The notes below the pieces were generated by a model that was given only the letters and a program-made list of their open reading frames with translations, searched no databases and had not been told where the DNA came from. Both the position numbers and the translations under genes were made by a program. Shown here piece by piece: positions 48,586 through 60,552 of a DNA stretch of 64,000 bases. Origin of the DNA: Liolophura sinensis. Taxonomy: Eukaryota; Mollusca; Polyplacophora; Chitonida; Chitonidae. Where the stretch lies: contig NC_088302.1 of assembly GCF_032854445.1 (NCBI RefSeq), positions 53,414,046 through 53,478,045 on the forward strand. The letters run 5' to 3'. How positions within the stretch are numbered: the first letter of the stretch is position 1; each line of letters begins with the position of its first letter.

Positions 48586-51241
48586 CCCTCTTTCTATTTC
48601 ATGTATTTATTATGAGCTATTGTCCGTGGTTCAACTGGCTATAGACACTGCCCAGTCATAGTTAACCATCAAATGATGGGGATTTTTTTATCCATCTTTG
48701 TTTTTTGGTTTTGATCTTGTCAGTGACCCTTGAGTCTTCATAGCTAATTTGGCCTTGATGGTCTATAGATCACTTATAAGCTCCTCAAGCCTGCTGCCTT
48801 GATAGACTCTCACATCTGTCAAAATGCATTTCACCTACTTCAGTGCCTCTAATATTACATTTACCCTCACACACCAAGGCTTGCTCACAGGTTTCTGGTC
48901 TGTTTTCATGTAACAGCATGTGAGTCTGGAAGCAGAGAGGAATTGATCTGGCTTCAGCGACAAGCACCAAGACGCTGGACGCGCTTTCTTTTGAAGATTT
49001 ACCACATTAGTCACTGAAAGGGCTCCAAATGTGGGAGCCCAAGTCTGAATCTGAAAGAAAATCTATAAGTCCTGCATGTGGTGCTATATGTACTACACCA
49101 AGAACTCATTTGGGCTAATTCTAACTTGCGTACGACAAGTGGTGCAAAGCGTTTGCTTCCCGTCAGAGAACCCAGACTTAAAATGACTGGGAGTAACAGA
49201 AGTGGCCATACATGGCCACTATGATTGGTGCTTCCCATTTAAGTTGCAGCCTGTTATTGATTTTAGAAGTCCTGATCTGTTTGGGTTTGTTTTCAGAGAC
49301 ATCCAAGCTATTCGTCATATCTACAGACTCCTCTGGGGGGAATTTTTTTATCGCTGGTTTGGGAATGGTTTCGGACATACTTTGAAATGCAATCAAGTGT
49401 TGACTCTGGCCGTAATGTGGCTACCATATAACCACGTGGCACCCGCTGACTGATAATTTTAGGCATCCAATATCTTGTCTCTTGGATCTTGTACCTATTT
49501 AATGGTTCAGTACTTTCCATTTATGGCAAGCTTTGCCCAAGGGAAGTTATTAGGGATAATATCAAAAGACTTTCTGAGACACTGCATATTGAATACAATA
49601 CCTAACAATGTAGCTACATACCAAATAATGCTTAGGAACTGGATCGTTCTGAATAGTAAAATACATGTTTAATACTGTTAGTTTGGCAGTTGCCTGTAAA
49701 ATCCCAATGGTGATTTAGCCAGCTGGCAGGATACAGCAGCAGCAGTATGCGTCAGAGGAAGGGGTATGTAAGTATACATCATATTGTCCTCTAGTTTTTA
49801 TGCTAAACCCTTGTCCTTCCATATGTTCAGGCGAAAACAATTCATGTCATTAGAAGTAATGCATATTTGAATAAGCTGATGTGATTATTGGCTTGGTTTA
49901 TTCACAAGGGCTTCTCCATTGTTTCGTCTATTCTCATTTAATGTGCTGGCCTTGCGCATGAAAAAGGCAAAAAGGCTGTTACTTTCCAGCAGAAGTACAG
50001 CTGCTGTAGAACAAGTTTAAGTGTAAGATCACTCCTTGACCAATGACATCACATGTTTGGGTGTACTTCAGCTTTAAATCAGCAGATTTTAATGCCCATT
50101 GCCTGGTGAAGGTTTCTCTATGCTCAGCACACATTTTTCCCCTAATAAACCTCAGAGATTTCTTTCTTATGAGTGCAATATTCTTGAGCATGGCATTAAA
50201 ATTCAGTTAAATATTTATGAAATATTAAATGATGAAATATAAAGTTTATTATTATCATGAAATGGATTCATTTAAACGGTAATGTGTCTTGCTGTGAAAA
50301 TCTGACGCAAAATACCAGTGTTCTTGTTATTCCTAAGATTGGTTGTGAATTAATAGACATATCACTTACAGAAAGTGACGCTAGATTTTGTACACTAATG
50401 TGTTCATTGAGCTTAAAGTTTATACATGTCTACTTATTGACAGTTATACAAATCACAGTTATATTACTAAAATTGTTTTGTAAACTGTTTTCCTCCCTGA
50501 GTTGTTAAACAGTTTGGAAAACAGCTGTTAGGTATTTCAGGACGTTTTGTGAATAGAGGGCAGCACCAACAGCCTAGTTCTACAGTTACCTTTGTGAGTC
50601 TAATAACTTCATTATGGAGTTACAAAAATAAAGTAGAAATGAATTTATTGACAATAAAACTCCAAACTTATTGAGGTTGTTTGATTATCACAGTACTCTT
50701 TATTACCATGACAAGGTTTTCATGTGCTGTCTTAGGCTTGAAGTGATTCCTTGCAGTATTCAAGTTACAGTATGACAGTGTGTAGGACAGATTTGACAGA
50801 AGAGCAGCAGGAAATAGACTTTGCCTTTTTCCTACTTCAGTCTGTAAGGTTATAATTGTTGTCATTGTAAAATTCATCTGAAGAGGTCAAATAATTTCCC
50901 CGCTGTAGTATATGAGCACTTAAGTTTGATGAAGAACCCGTTCAGTTCTGGGTTAAGTTTAATATAATTCAAAGGCGGACGAGATGAAGGGAGCTGAAAT
51001 CTTAAATAACCTCTCAACCTAGATAGGAACCAAAGGTTTCCTTTGTGTGCTGCTTTTCTAATTAGAGACCATGATAGTTTTGTCTTCATGATCTGATGCT
51101 CTGCTTTTCCAGCTCACTTATCGTCCCCTGGTGGTTAAATCAACAGTTTAGTAAGCCTCGTCACAACCTTTGTCCAAGTGTGGATCACATATCAGAATGT
51201 ACTCTGAATAGCATACATGACTCTTACACATGGACGCATAT
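48586..51241. other. Intron stretch, no gene seen
   Basis: Several overlapping open frames occur around 49000-49520 on both strands, but none shows a family motif or consistent splice sites. The rest is AT-rich intron-like sequence. Confidence 0.35.
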
Positions 51242-51525
51242 ACCAACCTCTCCACAGCTCTGACCAACCTCTCCACAGCTCTGACCAACCTCTCCACAGC
51301 TATAACCAACCCCTCCACAGCTCTGACCAACCTCTCCACAGCTATAACCAACCCCTCCACAGCTCTGGCCAACCTCTCCACAGCTATAACCAACCCCTCC
51401 ACAGCTCTGGCCAACCTCTCCCAGCTCTGACCCACCTCTCCACAGCTCTGACCAACCTCTCCACAGCTCTGGCCAACCTTACACAGCTCTGACCAACCTC
51501 TCCGCGGCTATGACCAACCTATCCA
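51242..51525 (+). repeat. 21-bp minisatellite, about 13 copies
   Basis: Units of CCAACCTCTCCACAGCTCTG with A, alternating in the middle with CCAACCCCTCCACAGCTATA. It is pyrimidine-rich and each unit contains CCACAG, a good 3' splice-site core, which may matter for splicing in this intron. The open frames through it are repeat-derived. Confidence 0.95.
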
Positions 51526-53031
51526 GCAAACATATATGATATCACATACAGTACATTGAATAGATATTTAGCCCAAGTAATTAGATGTTGTATGCTAACA
51601 ATACATCTAACCTAGGGCCCTTTCCAAAATGCTGGGTATTTTCTTATCTACATTTGGAACCTCAGTAGCGTTCCCTATGTGACATTTTGTCAATCAGCCA
51701 ACCCTAGCCGAGGGAGCAAGCTTTTATTTAACCATAGTAGGCTTCTGTTTTGCTGAAAAACAACATTTTAAGACCAAAACCGGATGGCAAAACCTAGAAC
51801 TAACAGCCATGTTTCCCTTCTCAGTGCAAGTATTCTTCAGGATAGAGACTTTTCCAGAAGCTTCCCACATAAAAATCGTCCTACTGTGCATGACAAAGGA
51901 AAAATCTGCATCATGGAGAATAGGGTAGAGATGGCAGACTTGGTTGTCTGTGTGAAGTTTTCGCTGGGTCGTGGGCTAGAAATGCAGTACTCGATATGAA
52001 CGTAACCAGAGCTGATTGTGGTTCAATAAAGGGTACTAAAAACCCAGCCTTTGGGAAGGGATGTCTTTTTGTGATTTGTATTGGGGGAATATGTATATGT
52101 TTATTTTATATGCTTGCATAATTAAGTGTGATGTTGTAGTTGTTGTGTTCAGGATATTATCTTGTGTTGCATGTTGATAAGTCGTAAGGTCAAGGATCTT
52201 TGTCAGCCTCTGATGTGGTACAGGATGGAGATTCTTTTCAGACCTTTGCTTTGTTTGCACAGAGAAGTGCTAGAGAGATGGCATCGTATAATACTGCACA
52301 GTTGAGCCATATATGTTCAGTGTTGTATCATCCTGATCAATAACAGCAGAATTCCCCACTCATTTACTTTGTCTCAAACCATTTAACTGGCTATATTTTA
52401 GGGGAAATGTTATTTGCCCACAAAATGTCATCAAAATAATTGGCAATCTAATTATTGTATCTCTGAGATAACATTAATTGGCAGCATTGCTGAAGTCGCC
52501 TAAAGCCAAAGTGTTCTCTGTGATAGGAGGACAGATCAGCACATTGTGGCTGGGTGTTATCCTGCCTAGATTCCTTCACACATACCTGTCTCAAGCCTCG
52601 AATTACTGGAGGTCTACACCTCTGCATACCTCCCTCACCCCCACCCAGGCCACACCCTTTGCAATACAAAAACAACCAGTCTGTGTATATATAGACCTCA
52701 GTATTAACCCTTTAAAGGCCTGATTGGTAATTATAATGGCAATAATAATATTGGTCTGGTGTACATTGGTGATCAGTGAGTAACACTGAGGATGCTAACT
52801 CATTGATCAGCTGACATGAAATAGGATATGTGTATATGCTATGTACATTTTCTGTTCATCCTCATTCTTTATAATAATACAAAATGTATGTTTTTTTTAG
52901 TTCGTTAGTTTATGTGCTACTGGATAGCCACACATACAAATCAGGTAGTGAAAAGCAAAAATGAGGCATAAGTTGATTTCTGTATGCATGATTCACCCAG
53001 TTCATGTATGTCTGTCCGTCTGTCACCACAG
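51526..53031. other. Intron stretch, no gene seen
   Basis: No recognisable exon or mobile element. A frame at 51784-51999 (begins MAKPRTNSHVSLLSASILQD) has no supporting splice sites or family match and is not called. Confidence 0.35.
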
Positions 53032-53136
53032 ATCAACTGGGAAAGCGGGTCTGATCCAGGCACGAATTCCATTATTCTTGTTGGTCATGCTGGTTCCTGT
53101 GCAACAACCCGCTCCAAATGTTGCTTGAAAATGTGA
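53032..53136 (+). pseudogene. Histidine-phosphatase-like exon fragment (tentative)
   Basis: A good 3' splice-site sequence (GTCTGTCACCACAG) precedes a 34-codon frame that starts INWESGSDPG and contains TNSIILVGHAGSCATTRS, then stops. The I-I-L-V-G-H-A-x-S core resembles the second catalytic His strand of the histidine phosphatase superfamily, closest in my recall to the UBASH3/STS group (NILIVAHASSLEACT). The fragment is short, ends at a stop without a clear donor, and the rest of the domain is not seen nearby. It may be an isolated exon, a decayed copy, or chance. Confidence 0.25.
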
Positions 53137-54682
53137 ATTTCAAAATACTACCATTATCTACATGAAGGAAAATGTACCTTATAATAAGGTGTCACATCTT
53201 CTATAAAAAGGAATGAAATCACCAGCTATGTTTTCCATCAGCTCAGTGTTGTGTCACAATGCTCAAAGATCGCAAAGGTATGATCAATAATTCTTGTGAC
53301 CAGATGGAGGAGATTTTCTCATTTGTCTGTTTTCTGTGTGCTTGATTGAACTCCCGGGATGAACGTAAAAATCCTGGACCTTTAATGGCACTGTTACTGG
53401 GCTGACTTTCTAAGATAGAGAAAATGGGGTTTGTTTTCACTGGTCAGGCTACCCACTTAGAGCCATGCAAGTTGATCTAAGGTGTTCACTTCATTCAGAC
53501 TAATGTCCGTGATTGATTAATGAAGAACGGAGGCGTGAAATCAGTTCATATACATGTAGCATGTGTAGGAAGATGGGATAGCGTGACCAAGGAATGGTTC
53601 ATTGTGCGCCATGTACTCTCTAGGCAAAACATGAAGGGGTCATTGACATACTCGGTGTGGATTAGCCTCGCAGATAATGGTGGAAAGACGTTACAGATCA
53701 TAGGCCTCTCACCTTGATGGATCGGTTTGTGTGAGACGGCACGACTGATATTCAGGATGAGGGAGAAAATTCAGGCGACATTGTCAGTGGCACGATCGGA
53801 TGTAAAAATGGAACCGTTTACTTGCTGGAAATCCTAATGATGGAGATATTAGATCACTTTGATTCAAAACTTTTTAGAACGCAGTAAAATTTTGCCAGCT
53901 GTAATATACTGATTCTAGGAACAAAATTCCTGTTAAAGCCGTGAACTGTCCTACTTTTTACATTGACATACAGGATTATTTTTCACCTCATTGCATCGTT
54001 GATGACATTTCTATCTCTTGTTTGCTAAGAGTGGATTCCAAACATGGACAAATATCTGAAAGAGTATGGAAATAGTCAGAAAAAAGCCTTTAGTATAGAA
54101 TGGTTAATCTGTAGTTAACCCTGATGACTCATGGAGCTTGACCTGGGATGATCTAGCTCAGTCTTTCCTGTAATTTGTGGTCAGGCTTGTGCTGTGTAAT
54201 AAGTCACATACTAATTAAGGATAATACTGTAGGCATGCACAATAACACCTTGTTTGACTAATGGTGACCAATTAATTGATTGGTGACTAAACTGATTGTT
54301 AAGCCTCTGGCTTTGCTTGTACCCGATATTCCCTGACCTTTACGAGAGCACAAGGAAATGAATGTGTCAAAGATACCAAGACTGAGGAGGTACATGGACA
54401 TTAAGGTCAATATTGTTAGGTGATTTGATTTTTGTCTGACAGAGTGTTTATGTCTTGCTGACATTGACATACTTGAATCTTTCTAAATTCTCTTTGGCCC
54501 CTTATTATGAAAATACTTCACAGACGAGACTTAAAAATTGATGAAATTCATTTCATGTGAAGCACTAGATGGACAACAGTTTCTAGTGTACTATTATCTT
54601 TCAAATATTAAGATTATAAAAGAATTATGACATAGCCTGCAAATTAGTGTGTTGGCAGCTTGTTAGTACCATCAACATTTAT
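53137..54682. other. Intron stretch, no gene seen
   Basis: AT-rich. No coding exon or mobile element recognised. Confidence 0.4.
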
Positions 54683-54753
54683 CGCGGCTGCCATCGTATA
54701 AGTGAAATATTCTTGAGAACGGTGTAAAACACCAGTCAAATAAATAAATAAGT
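54683..54753 (+). mobile_element. SINE (main family), 3' end only
   Basis: About 70 bp: GGCTGCCATCGTATAAGTGA, AATATTCTTGAGAACGGTGT, and CACCAGTCAAATAAATAAAT. It equals the last part of the fuller copies, including the A-rich tail; a typical 5'-truncated retrocopy. Confidence 0.85.
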
Positions 54754-57023
54754 GAATCTATCACAGTACTATTAAGACCTCTACTCTATCTGTATATTTC
54801 CTTTTTCAAATTAGGCAGTCCTGTTCTTGTGAACACTACTGTGACTTCATAAAAAATTTAAATTTTGTTGTTTTTTTTTCTGTTTAAATGTACATATCTA
54901 CAAAAAGTACATGTATGCATTACATCCGATTCCTGATCTAAACAGCTATTAGACGCCTTGTACACAATGGTGCTTATAGGTCACACTGTGACAATTTCTA
55001 ATTCACTGATCCTTACTTACATGGCTGACCTGAAATCCATATCCACAGCGCCACATGTGCCTTTGCTAATGTAAAAAGCCTGAGTTTATCTGAAAGCCTA
55101 AATGTACTGTAATTTTGTGTACTGATACTGTTTATACACAGTGACTAGACTTACATGAAGGCCACAGTAGTACTAATGGGACGGATGTCCTGGGCTCTTA
55201 AAGCAGCTGGTTGTGTTAGAAAACCAGAACTATGGACTGTGATGTGCCTGTTTCTGTAATACTCAATGTCTGAGACCAGCAGTGTTCAGCAGAGCTTCTT
55301 GTTTGTCTTGACTTTGACCCACGTTGGAATCCCACCAAAACATGTCCATTTGGAACCAATCCTACCAAAACCTGCCTACATAGTAAGTGGGAACTTACAA
55401 TCAATACTATGCAGACTCAATACATGTGTATGTAATCTTGGTCACAGCATGAGGTACTACCTCATTCTGTCTGAGCTTCTAGTCTGCAGCCCTGAAGTCT
55501 AAGGTGTCCAGCTTTACAGGAGATCAGGACACTGCAGAGCGTGTTGGCAGTTTCTGGTGTAAATGATGAGGACTTAAGCAGTATTTATCACTGCTCTAGT
55601 TCTCTCGCAGTCCATGTTGGATTCGGAATATCCGGAATAGAACAGAATACATTGCAGTGGCTTGATTATATGGAATTTGGACATGTATCATTAAGCATGT
55701 ACGCCTTGAGGGTTATAGCTATTTACACAGAATCCGTTTTCCATAATGTGTCTTTATTTACAACATAGTAAATCATCTAGGTCCTGAACAAACATATTAA
55801 TCAAACCTGAGATCATAACAAAATAACAGCCTTTATTTTACGCCTCCAAATTCAAAATGTGTTGAACAATTAATTTAGCCTCAGATAAACTGTTACTAAA
55901 ATGCGGAGATCTCTGCCTAAATCCAAGAAGATCCTGGATGCTTAGGATCTGTTCCAGAAGCATCTGGTCACTTCTGTTGGGAAATGACACTTCAATATGT
56001 CAGTTTTCTTCCCATTGTTTCCTTTCTGTAAATGACTTTGTTTAATGGTAACTTCATAGCCATTATTTGATTTAATACATGTAGTACTAATGACATATTT
56101 CCCTATTTATTTCAAGTCCAATCTGACCTTGTACATATATTTGTAGCTTAAAGTATCACTGCTATACACACTTATCACACTATACACAGTAAAACTGTCC
56201 CATAAAGCTGATGAAGTGTTTATTTTTTAAACATGTGAAGTAGGAAGAAGATTTGTGTACATATTGTGTGTTTAACACTGGGCCCCATTGACTGGACACA
56301 TTATTGTAATGATGGTACATGTGTATGTACAGGAAATGTGTTGAGACAAGTTAGTATGCAAATGCCAGTTTGTGCAATTTAGAACAGATTTGAAAAACTG
56401 GCAAAATTTACATTATGCCTTGTGGTCTCTAGAGAGGTAGGTCATTATTTAAACTACTGTTTTGTTTGGATTAATGCTTGCAATTTGCAGAGACTATTAG
56501 GTGGTATAGATTGTTTTCCTTGATGATTCAGACTGTAAAGAAATCATTAACTTAATGTCTCAATCATCTTATGCATTAGCGTATTAATTTTTTTGCATGA
56601 TGTTATCTGAGTTTGATTTGTACATGAAGTACATGAAGTTGGCTTCTATTGCTCTTGAGACCAACTATTACATTTAAATAATTTAAATGAGTTCTCTCTC
56701 TAAATTCACCTGAATCATGAATGCACATACATTACATACAGAATTGTGGACTAAATTTTATTTAATGAAGTCATGGTTCATGGAATTAATGTATAAATTA
56801 ATAAGTGTGCATAGCTGGTGGTTATGTTGCCCTGTTATTAATTTTTGAAATATTAATCTCATATTAATTCAACTAACTTGAACATGTACTTTTTGGTTCA
56901 AAGAAATATTTCAAAAGGTTTGAAAGGCTTAGGAGACTATATACATCTGACAGTCCCAATCAGTTGGTTCAGTGGTTGTGATACCAGTTTGCATTGTTAG
57001 TGTGACAGTGATAATCCTTGTTT
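54754..57023. other. Intron stretch, no gene seen
   Basis: AT-rich sequence without recognised exons or elements. The segment from about 56950 may hold the decayed head of the SINE at 57024 (CAGTTGGTTCAGTGGTTGTG). Confidence 0.35.
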
Positions 57024-57142
57024 GCTGGCTTCCTCTCTTGGGTTTCAAGCCCAGTTACCTCCCACCATAATGCTGGCCACCATTGTATAAGCGAAATACT
57101 CTTGAGTACGGCATAATACATATGAATAAATAAATAAATAAT
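57024..57142 (+). mobile_element. SINE (main family), decayed copy
   Basis: Contains TGGCTTCCTCTCTTGGGTTT, CCTCCCACCATAATGCTGGC, TATAAGCGAAATACTCTTGA and a tail of AAATAAATAAATA. The middle part is deleted and the head is strongly diverged, if present at all. Confidence 0.8.
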
Positions 57143-58875
57143 TCTTGTTGCTATGTTAGATAGCTACATGTAGGTTCAGAGATAATTTGATAGATCAGTG
57201 GAGCTTAGGAGCAAATTACTTAGGGTGTGATTGAGGTGAAAATGGCTAAATCAGTTATCACATATCTCGAATACTCATTGTGATTTACCCTATTTATTGA
57301 ACTGTCTTAAGATGAAAGTCTGAATTCCTTATTGATATGTCAGGCACTGAGTGCATCTGACAGGTAGATGGATTCCTGTCAATTATAATGAGGGATTATT
57401 AAAGTCATCCAAAGGATTTAGGTCAGGAGTTGCCATAGTAACAGGCATCTTTAAGATATTTTGGCTTGAACAATTCCATGTTCAGTGACCTGTTAAAAGG
57501 CAATGGCAGTGAAATCTTAAGGCTGATTGATCAGCAGGCCAGGTAACTTAAAACTGAAGAAAATTGAAATGGCCCTTTTGTAGTTATGACAGAACTGAGA
57601 GATGGACTGGCGTTCAAGTCCTTGATATGCAAGATTTATGGTCTCTGGAAAGAAGTTATAAACAATTTTTTTCCAAATACAGGAATGTACAAGTACGTAT
57701 CATCCAATATTACTTGTGGTTGGCCAGAAAATTTGAAAAGTTAGATGTATTTTGGTACATATCCTTGTTGTACTGAATGTTTCTCCTTAGCAAATATCTT
57801 AACTGATAATTAAAATAAAATATAACTGTTTATGGTTAAATTGTTCTGTTTTTATATCATTTAATATCCAGTTAATATGCAAGGTATTTCTGTCATCATA
57901 ACTGTATTTGATATTTATGATGCATTTGTTTGATCATTATATGCATTCATTCTTTAGTTAGCAAGTACACGTGTGTCATGACATATGTTCGTAAGGGTAT
58001 GTAATGGCCGTTTATATTAGCCTGTGCCGATGGGTAAATGTACCTAGCTGTACATGTAAATGGACTTGTGAAGTAAAAGCTATCTCTCCTGTCAGATTCC
58101 TTTTGTATGGGAGTCTTTAACCTACATGCACAGCCAGACTATATAGACACATGTTTTCAGTGTCAGATACCAGAAAATGACTGTAATGCAGGTTTATATA
58201 AAACAAGGCCTAATGATCCGGTTTAACTGCTTGGGTGGAGTGGTGTCAGGGTGACTTTTATAACAAAAGGCTTCTCAGAAAGAAAAGACAGAAAAAACTC
58301 TGACAAAAATACATTATGTATGTGTGAGTGTCAGAACAGTCAGAGTATGAATGTTAAGGAAGATGACGAAGAGCTTCATTATCTGCTTGTATTGTTAATA
58401 CTGTATTCTGACATGGGGTAGATGCTCAAAGATCTAGCAGCTGGCAGCGCTAGGATAGAATGACACCCCTGTACTGGTTGTTTACATTTACACATACCTC
58501 ACTGCTGATGTTCACCAACTCAAGTCAAGACATCTAAATCCACTTTTCCTCTTTGCCTTACTTTTCACCCATAAACTCCAGGGTCATTTTGTCCTCTGGG
58601 GGCACACTACAAAGATTTGATTACCCACTAGCTGTGAAACCACTGTGTCTTCCAGCATTCCTGTACAGGGCATGTGGCCTGTTAGCTCAGGGCAGATGTT
58701 GGATTAACAGCAGAGCAGTGGGTGCAATGTCTTGAAGCTGAGGTCCACCTTCTACCCACATGGCCAGTCACAGGCTTGTTTATAAGGGGTCTATAAGCTT
58801 GTGACTCTGATCACCAAAAACTGGCTGTTATCTTCACAAGGTTGCTGCTACTGTCATCAGATTTTGTATGGAATT
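57143..58875. other. Intron stretch, no gene seen
   Basis: AT-rich. No exon or mobile element recognised. Confidence 0.4.
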
Positions 58876-59718
58876 AGGGATCCCGTTTTTCCCGAACGGG
58901 ATCCCTATTGTAATCGTTCTGTTTTTTCTTATTAATATTATTATTATTTTTTTTTTTTTCACCGACTTTGTTAGCAAGGAAACTTTTACACCGTTCAACA
59001 TAGAAGTCCCAAATTTTGCTCATATATTTTGGCGGTGAATATCTCGGGACAAATTCTCCATTTTTTTGCTATGTCTGCCTGTATTTTTTGCATATCTGTG
59101 TAACTTTTTGAGATATGAGCAAAAAACTAAAAAAAGTTACGTAACTTCAATGACCTGTAACTCGAGAACTATGGGAGCTAGAAATGTGCAACAACAGGCT
59201 GATTGACAGATATCGACATGTGCCGTGGTCCAGCTTTTGACTTTCTGACAACGGAGTTGTCATCTGTAGAGCATTGAGTCTGTGCATGGCAGGTCGTGGA
59301 TTGAGACGTGAAAGTACAAACTTGCTGTCACACGGGCCGTGTTTTTGCGTTATTTCTTACATAAAACGGGCAAAGTCTGCCAAGAAATGGCCATTTTTCA
59401 CTGAGCATAGCATAGTGTGGATGGTGGGGGAGATGCTGGCAAAATTTTCTTCGACTTGACCTAATTACACAAGGATTTAAACGCTAACAGTCTTACGGCT
59501 GAGTGGTGTGACGCCTGTCATTTATGTCAAAGTCCGAGTCTGTTGCAAGAAAACCGTAACAGCCGTAAAGCTGGTAATCACCGAGTGCAAAGCACTAAAT
59601 ACATACACTGTGGGTGCTAAAAATATTTCATCTGTGACCACAGGACATGCAGGGGAAAACGTCATCAATCAGATCTGGGATCCTGGCCTAGGATCTGCTG
59701 TTCGCAGATCCATTCTAG
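58876..59718 (+). mobile_element. Helitron-like non-autonomous element, copy 2
   Basis: Starts with a perfect 12-bp stem (AGGGATCCCGTT / AACGGGATCCCT, 7-base loop), then CTATTGTAATCGTTCTG and a T-rich stretch before CACCGACTTTGTTAGC. It ends with a perfect 8-bp hairpin (GGATCTGC, loop TGTTC, GCAGATCC), then ATTCTAG and T. A 3' hairpin followed shortly by CTAG and a T is the standard Helitron 3' end. The body has no long open frame and includes AAAAGTTACGTAACTTC-type palindromes. The copy at 30119-30727 is its relative on the other strand. The exact 5' boundary is uncertain. Confidence 0.55.
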
Positions 59719-60274
59719 TTACCTGATGTAATTATACAGCAAATCTAAGAGACCTGAGCAGTATTAAGGCTGCAGTATCAGTTGCTTTGCTGTCGGACTA
59801 GCCATCTGTGTTGTGGTTAAAGACCTTTGGTGTGACAAGCTTGTTTGGCTACATGTAGGTGATCTAGAGTCATCTGTACTTAGGCTTAACACACTCCTGC
59901 TATTCTGCTGATGAAACCTGTTACATTCGGGGAGTTACTGAAGCGGTGAAATGTACATATTACCCAGCCTCAGCTGATATTTCAATCCTTTTTTTACGTA
60001 CAAAAATGCATGTTAATGGCTCTGTAATTATAAATAGATGTGTCCTATGTACTCCTGTAATCTTTATGTTTTCTCCTTAGTTTCTTACCAAGACTGTAGA
60101 AACCTATGTCATATGAAAAGTATATGATAAGATAATGGAAACAGTTTGACAGTTTTTTCATTGTACTGGTACATGAAAGTTAAAGGCGTATTTCTAATCC
60201 AATTGCTTTAGTATAATTTGATTAATCATTTTAGGTTTGATACATTGTTTTGGTTTGTCAGTGCTGGGATGAGG
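59719..60274. other. Intron stretch, no gene seen
   Basis: No recognised feature between the Helitron-like element and the next SINE. Confidence 0.4.
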
Positions 60275-60541
60275 TTTATTTATTTTATTTGATGGGTGTT
60301 TTACGCCGTACTCAAGATTATTTCACTTATACAACGGCGGCCAACATTATGGTGGGAAGAAACCGGGCAGAGCCCAGGGGAAACCCACGGCCATCCGCAG
60401 GTTGCTGACAGACCTTCCCACGTATGGCCGGAGAGGAAGCCAGCATGAGCTGGACTTGAACTCACAGCGACAGCATTGGTGAGAGGCTGCTGGGTCATCA
60501 CGCTGCGCTAGCACCCTAACCATCTGAGCCACGGAGGCCCC
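60275..60541 (-). mobile_element. Full-length SINE (main family) with perfect 11-bp target duplication
   Basis: Minus-strand orientation, best preserved copy. On that strand it begins GGGGCCTCCGTGGCTCAGAT with an A box, has the B box in GAGTTCAAGTCCAGCTCATG, then CGGCCATACGTGGGAAGGTC, TTTCCCCTGGGCTCTGCCCG, CCACCATAATGTTGGCCGCC, and the tail AAATAAAATAAATAAA. CTGGGATGAGG flanks it exactly on both sides (60264-60274 and 60542-60552). It may be one of the youngest insertions in the window. Confidence 0.93.
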
Positions 60542-60552
60542 CTGGGATGAGG

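Noticed and set aside
49011-49520. Overlapping frames on both strands around 49.0-49.5 kb
   Set aside because: They contradict one another, with no family motif and no consistent acceptor and donor.
14061-51525. Tandem arrays as CRISPR arrays
   Set aside because: The units are contiguous without unique spacers, and the setting is a spliced animal genome.
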